64,000 nt of DNA, from assembly GCA_963932465.1 (NCBI GenBank), contig OZ010799.1, forward strand, positions 161,630,761 through 161,694,760. Direction: 5' to 3'. Origin of the DNA: Maratus speciosus (taxonomy: Eukaryota; Arthropoda; Arachnida; Araneae; Salticidae). The notes under the pieces were generated by a model. That model made no database searches, was not told where the DNA came from, and saw nothing but the letters and a program-made list of their open reading frames with translations. The translations under genes were made by a program, and so were the position numbers. The number at the start of each line of letters is the position of its first letter. Position 1 is the first letter of the stretch. This document shows positions 60,790 to 64,000 of this stretch, piece after piece.

Positions 60790-60834
60790 TACGGGGGTTG
60801 GCGAGCGTAGCTTGCAGGGGGCAGATCCCCCTAA
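60790..60834 (+). mobile_element. Helitron 3' end (CTAA type)
   Basis: GGGGTTGGCGAGCGTAGC then GGGGGCAGATCCCCC hairpin and CTAA followed by T. It is the plus-strand relative of the end at 1785. The 5' end was not identified. Confidence 0.5.
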
Positions 60835-60859
60835 TGTACATATAAAAATATTAAATTTA

Positions 60860-61740
60860 TTTCTTATACGGTGTCTGGACCCTATAAGTTATATTTTGAA
60901 ATATCTTCCCCTTAGCCCAGCAAAACAGAAGAATTCTATATATTTAGTACGCAAATTCAAACAGTTACGACAATTTACCTTCAAGAAAATATGGTATTTT
61001 ATGATTTTTTCCATAGAGGATGTTTTTTGATATTGTATCTAGCGGATATTTTATGATATTGTACCAGGAACAAAAATGCATAGTTATTATGGCATCATAC
61101 AAAATTAAAAATATAATAGTTACGAAACGTTATAACGGACACCTAATGCTATTTCCTGTGCAAATGAACTGTAAAATAATTAAACCATCTCCTATAATAT
61201 GTGGAATAATTCAATTAATATAACTGTCAGTTATTACAAATCGTGAAATAGCATGCCACTTCAACGTTCGTCAAAACGTATGGCCCAATAGGAGATAAGT
61301 ATACGATAGGGTATCGTAAAGTTTTAATTACAGTCGACTAGTTTTATATTCTGTTTGCGCGACTATTTTTAAAAAATACATTTCGTAGTATATATCTCTT
61401 ACAAATGTTTTCAAAGTGTATACAAAATATTTTTGTTTTGAAAAAGTAGTGCGAGGTAGCATTAAAAAATATCCGCCTGTAATTGAAAATCTACGATACC
61501 TCTTCGTATATCGGGTGATTCAAAATACTGATTATGGCGATTATCGCATATACCGTTGATCATAGAAAAATAGACCCAGTTACAAAAGGTATGCAAATCA
61601 GTGACAGCATTTACATATGGAATCTATTTTGAAAAGGAATATGTACATATAAAACACGAAATTCTATTTTTTCAAAGGCGGTGTCTGGGTAACTATAATA
61701 TTTTTCTGGTAGTCTGACTAAAAAATAAATAAATAAACTG
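60860..61740 (+). repeat. Family X copy, with inserted MITE
   Basis: TTCAATTAATATAACTGTCA and CAAAACGTATGGCCCAATAG, then after the MITE TGATTATGGCGATTATCGCA and CCCAGTTACAAAAGGTATGC, follow the family X order. Confidence 0.65.
61310..61500. mobile_element. Inverted-repeat MITE in family X, GGTATCGTA ends
   Basis: GGTATCGTAAAGTTTTAATT and the inverse AATTGAAAATCTACGATACC bound 191 bp. Family X copies such as 41158 read GATAAGTGTATATCGGAT without it. The exact TSD is not clear. Confidence 0.65.
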
Positions 61741-61783
61741 GAAAACAGGAATTCTGCTTTTTCAGAATTTAGTGTCACCCCCG

Positions 61784-61810
61784 ATAATTAATATATATAT
61801 ATATATATAG
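61784..61810. repeat. (TA)n microsatellite
   Basis: About 12 TA units; shorter TA runs also occur near 23748-23769 and 26373-26394. Confidence 0.85.
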
Positions 61811-61829
61811 TACAAAACATATTTCAGTT

Positions 61830-62161
61830 TTAAGACTTATAACACGCGCTTTTATTTTATGGAAAATGACGTCATCCGCATGACAGGCTACTGCGGTGCA
61901 TTCCACATTTTATTTTATTTTATTTTATTTTATTTTATTTTATTTTTTACAGACCGCTGGCGTCACGTGACCCTCAAATGCACCACTGAAGATGTGCGGA
62001 AACAGAATTACGTCACTCTAGCGGTCTGTAAAAAAAGACACGTGGGATGAACCGCAGTAGCCTGTCTTTTTCGTTAGCCTCTCAAACTACGCATATGACG
62101 TCACTATCGCTGAATAATACATAAATCCAAAAAATGACATATCGTTTTTCAAGCAACTCGA

Positions 62162-62200
<39 letters not shown>

Positions 62201-62620
62201 GCTATCTAATAATTTATATATCTTCATTTGTTTGTAATATTAATATAGATACTTAAAATTAAATTTAGTTTATAATAGCTCCCTTTTTTATCAGAAATCA
62301 TTCATTTATATTTTTTTCCAAAATAGCACGCATTTTTAGTACATTTCTTTTAGTTTTTATGAGAAAAGAGTAACAAAAAGATATAATTGCTATTTTCAAA
62401 CTATTTTTGCTTTACTTTCTACAGAAATGGAGTACTTGAGTTGCCAAAATTAAACAAATGACGCTAAAAACTACAAAAAAATGGATATCTCATAAATAAA
62501 TGGAGATACAGTTTTCAAACAAACTGAATTTAAAAGTGCTTTTTTTCCCACCAATACAACGGTATGAAAATTGAAAATGTGCGATTCTTAGAAGTTTAAA
62601 AAATTGCGGTAGAGATTATT
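61830..62620 (-). mobile_element. Helitron family B interior fragment, with palindrome
   Basis: AAAATGACGTCATCCGCATG and ACGCATATGACGTCACTATC match 25770-25865. CAAACTGAATTTAAAAGTGC and TGCGATTCTTAGAAGTTTAA match the family B core. The segment 61883-62067 is extra relative to 25.8 kb: GACAGGCTACTGCGG pairs with CCGCAGTAGCCTGTC, and inside it CAGACCGCT pairs with AGCGGTCTG. A TTTTA run (61905-61946) lies in the left arm, and an A run of about 36 bp at 62163-62198. Confidence 0.55.
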
Positions 62621-62739
62621 CCGTACAATGATCCATATGCTTTCTTTTACGGCTGGTTTATACAACGGAACGTTATTTTTTGGGGACGACATTTTATTTG
62701 ATGGGAGAAAAAAATAGCATACCGGGGGCTAATTAATAA

Positions 62740-63210
62740 AAATAAATCAGGATTCCATACTTCTGCTACCCAAATTCCCCTAGAAGAATTAGAAGAATTT
62801 ACATAAAAGAAAATATGATAATTTAGATACAGTGTATTTTGTATTATTTTACATACAAGAAAAAGTGCACATAGTCATCATCGTATCATAAAAACTGAAA
62901 AATATTATAGTCGCAAAACGTTACATCAGACAAATAATATTGTATCCCGTGCCGATGATCGGTAAAATACATTAGCCTATCTGCATTACTAAGCGTAATA
63001 ATTCAATATTGTCAGTTATTACTAGGAGTGTTATAATATAGTTCTTCAACGTTCGTGAAAACACATTAATTTCCAGTAGATGATAAGAGAATATCGGATA
63101 GGATGATATAAAATAGTGGTTATGACGATTATTTCATAAACCGTTGATGATACAAAGGTAGACTGAATTACAAAAAGATCGTAAATCAATTACGACATTT
63201 CTAATACGCC
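62740..63210 (+). repeat. Family X copy
   Basis: TTCCCCTAGAAGAATTAGAA, CATAAAAACTGAAAAATATT, GCCGATGATCGGTAAAATAC and CATAAACCGTTGATGA appear in the family X order. Confidence 0.7.
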
Positions 63211-63670
63211 ATTTTACGAATATGTAACTTTGTTTATTTTATTATTATTATTATTATTATTTTTTTTTTTTATTACTTTACGAATATGTAAAAATATTTT
63301 TCATTATGTTCTTAAATCAAAAGTTATTAGGTAACAAAACCCCAAGAATAATCTAAGGAGAATATTTTTTTGCCATTATGTGACAAGCAAAACAGCCCGA
63401 AATTCATACTTCTACTTCCCAAACTCACGCAGTTATAATATTTTGAATTTTATAAAAAAAATCTATAGCATTCCGGTACTAACAATTATTTGCTCTTTTT
63501 TTTAGTGCCAGAAAGTTCTGAAATCTTATTAAAGTCAATATATCATAACTCAATAAGTTTCGGTCGTAAAATAACGGAGATTTTAACGTTTTATTTCTCA
63601 AAACATGGATAAAATAATTTATAGGACTCAGGCGCCGTATAACTAAATAAATTCGCATTATTATATGTAT

Positions 63671-64000
63671 ACAGGGCGTTGCAAAATAAATGTCAAATCT
63701 AAAACCTGTATGTTATATGCATACTTTTTGAATTAGAAGTATCTTTCTATCCTCAATCGTTTTAGAGATAATATCAGTAATCTCTTTACGGTATATGTGT
63801 ACTAGTAGTCAATATAACTGTAATTGGAACTATAAAATAAGTCGATTAATCGTATTAACCCCCGATATGTTATTTCTTTCGGACAGCAATTAAAGTGTCG
63901 CCTCTAAAAAATAACGTTCTGTTGTATAAGACAGCCGTAAAACAAAGCATATCTCTTAGTGTACGGTTAAATACTCGACAGCAATTTCTTAAACTTCCAA
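63671..64000 (+). mobile_element. Possible mariner-like element end, cut by the window edge
   Basis: TACAGGGCGTTGCAAAATAA after ATGTA looks like a mariner-type terminus with a TA target. The rest lies beyond the window, so this is only a candidate. Confidence 0.3.

Overview
This is a eukaryotic (animal) intergenic window: AT-rich, with no convincing host protein-coding gene, no rRNA and no free-standing tRNA gene. All open reading frames are short, and most lie inside repeats. The repeat mix is Helitrons, piggyBac-like TTAA elements, hAT-like 8-bp-TSD MITEs, Tc1/mariner/pogo-like TA elements, a Penelope-like retroelement fragment and one tRNA-derived SINE. This suits an invertebrate with a repeat-rich genome, perhaps an arthropod, but the sequence does not prove the taxon. 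All classifications were made by eye from termini, target-site duplications (TSDs), palindromes and comparison of copies within the window.

Layout. 1-7.3 kb: AT-rich DNA with decayed DNA transposons, namely a pogo-like zinc-finger relic, a 171-bp Helitron and a piggyBac transposase relic, followed by a 0.5-kb foldback. 7.3-10.4 kb: TTAA MITEs, a tRNA-derived SINE with a clean 10-bp TSD, a seven-copy 128-bp satellite and another piggyBac-like MITE. 10.4-20.8 kb: a 61-unit TA microsatellite, a mariner-like foldback, a Penelope-like GIY-YIG fragment in a large inverted repeat, a 0.95-kb TA element, a Tigger-like element and ribozyme-like motifs. 21-29 kb: a 480-bp tandem repeat with a TTAA insertion, then minus-strand Helitrons (family B) carrying nested hAT and TTAA elements. 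29.5-33 kb: a dispersed 590-bp repeat and a mariner-like foldback with two identifiable nested insertions. 34-37.2 kb: a cluster of palindromic ~205-bp MITEs with 8-bp TSDs. 38.6-41.6 kb: an array of a ~0.6-kb repeat (family X) interrupted by hAT MITEs and by an element with 145-bp subrepeats.

41.9-59.5 kb is the most striking part: a head-to-tail array of Helitrons (family A) on the + strand. The four junctions between successive elements that each end in CTAG have zero spacer (CTAG|TC). Each element is built largely of degenerate ~306-bp subrepeats. A recent ~3.14-kb duplication has copied a TTAA MITE along with the array. 59.5-64 kb returns to mixed MITEs, family X and family B pieces.

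The elements do not form a pathway. Their value is as a nested record of insertion order, with several empty and filled target sites available inside the window for checking.
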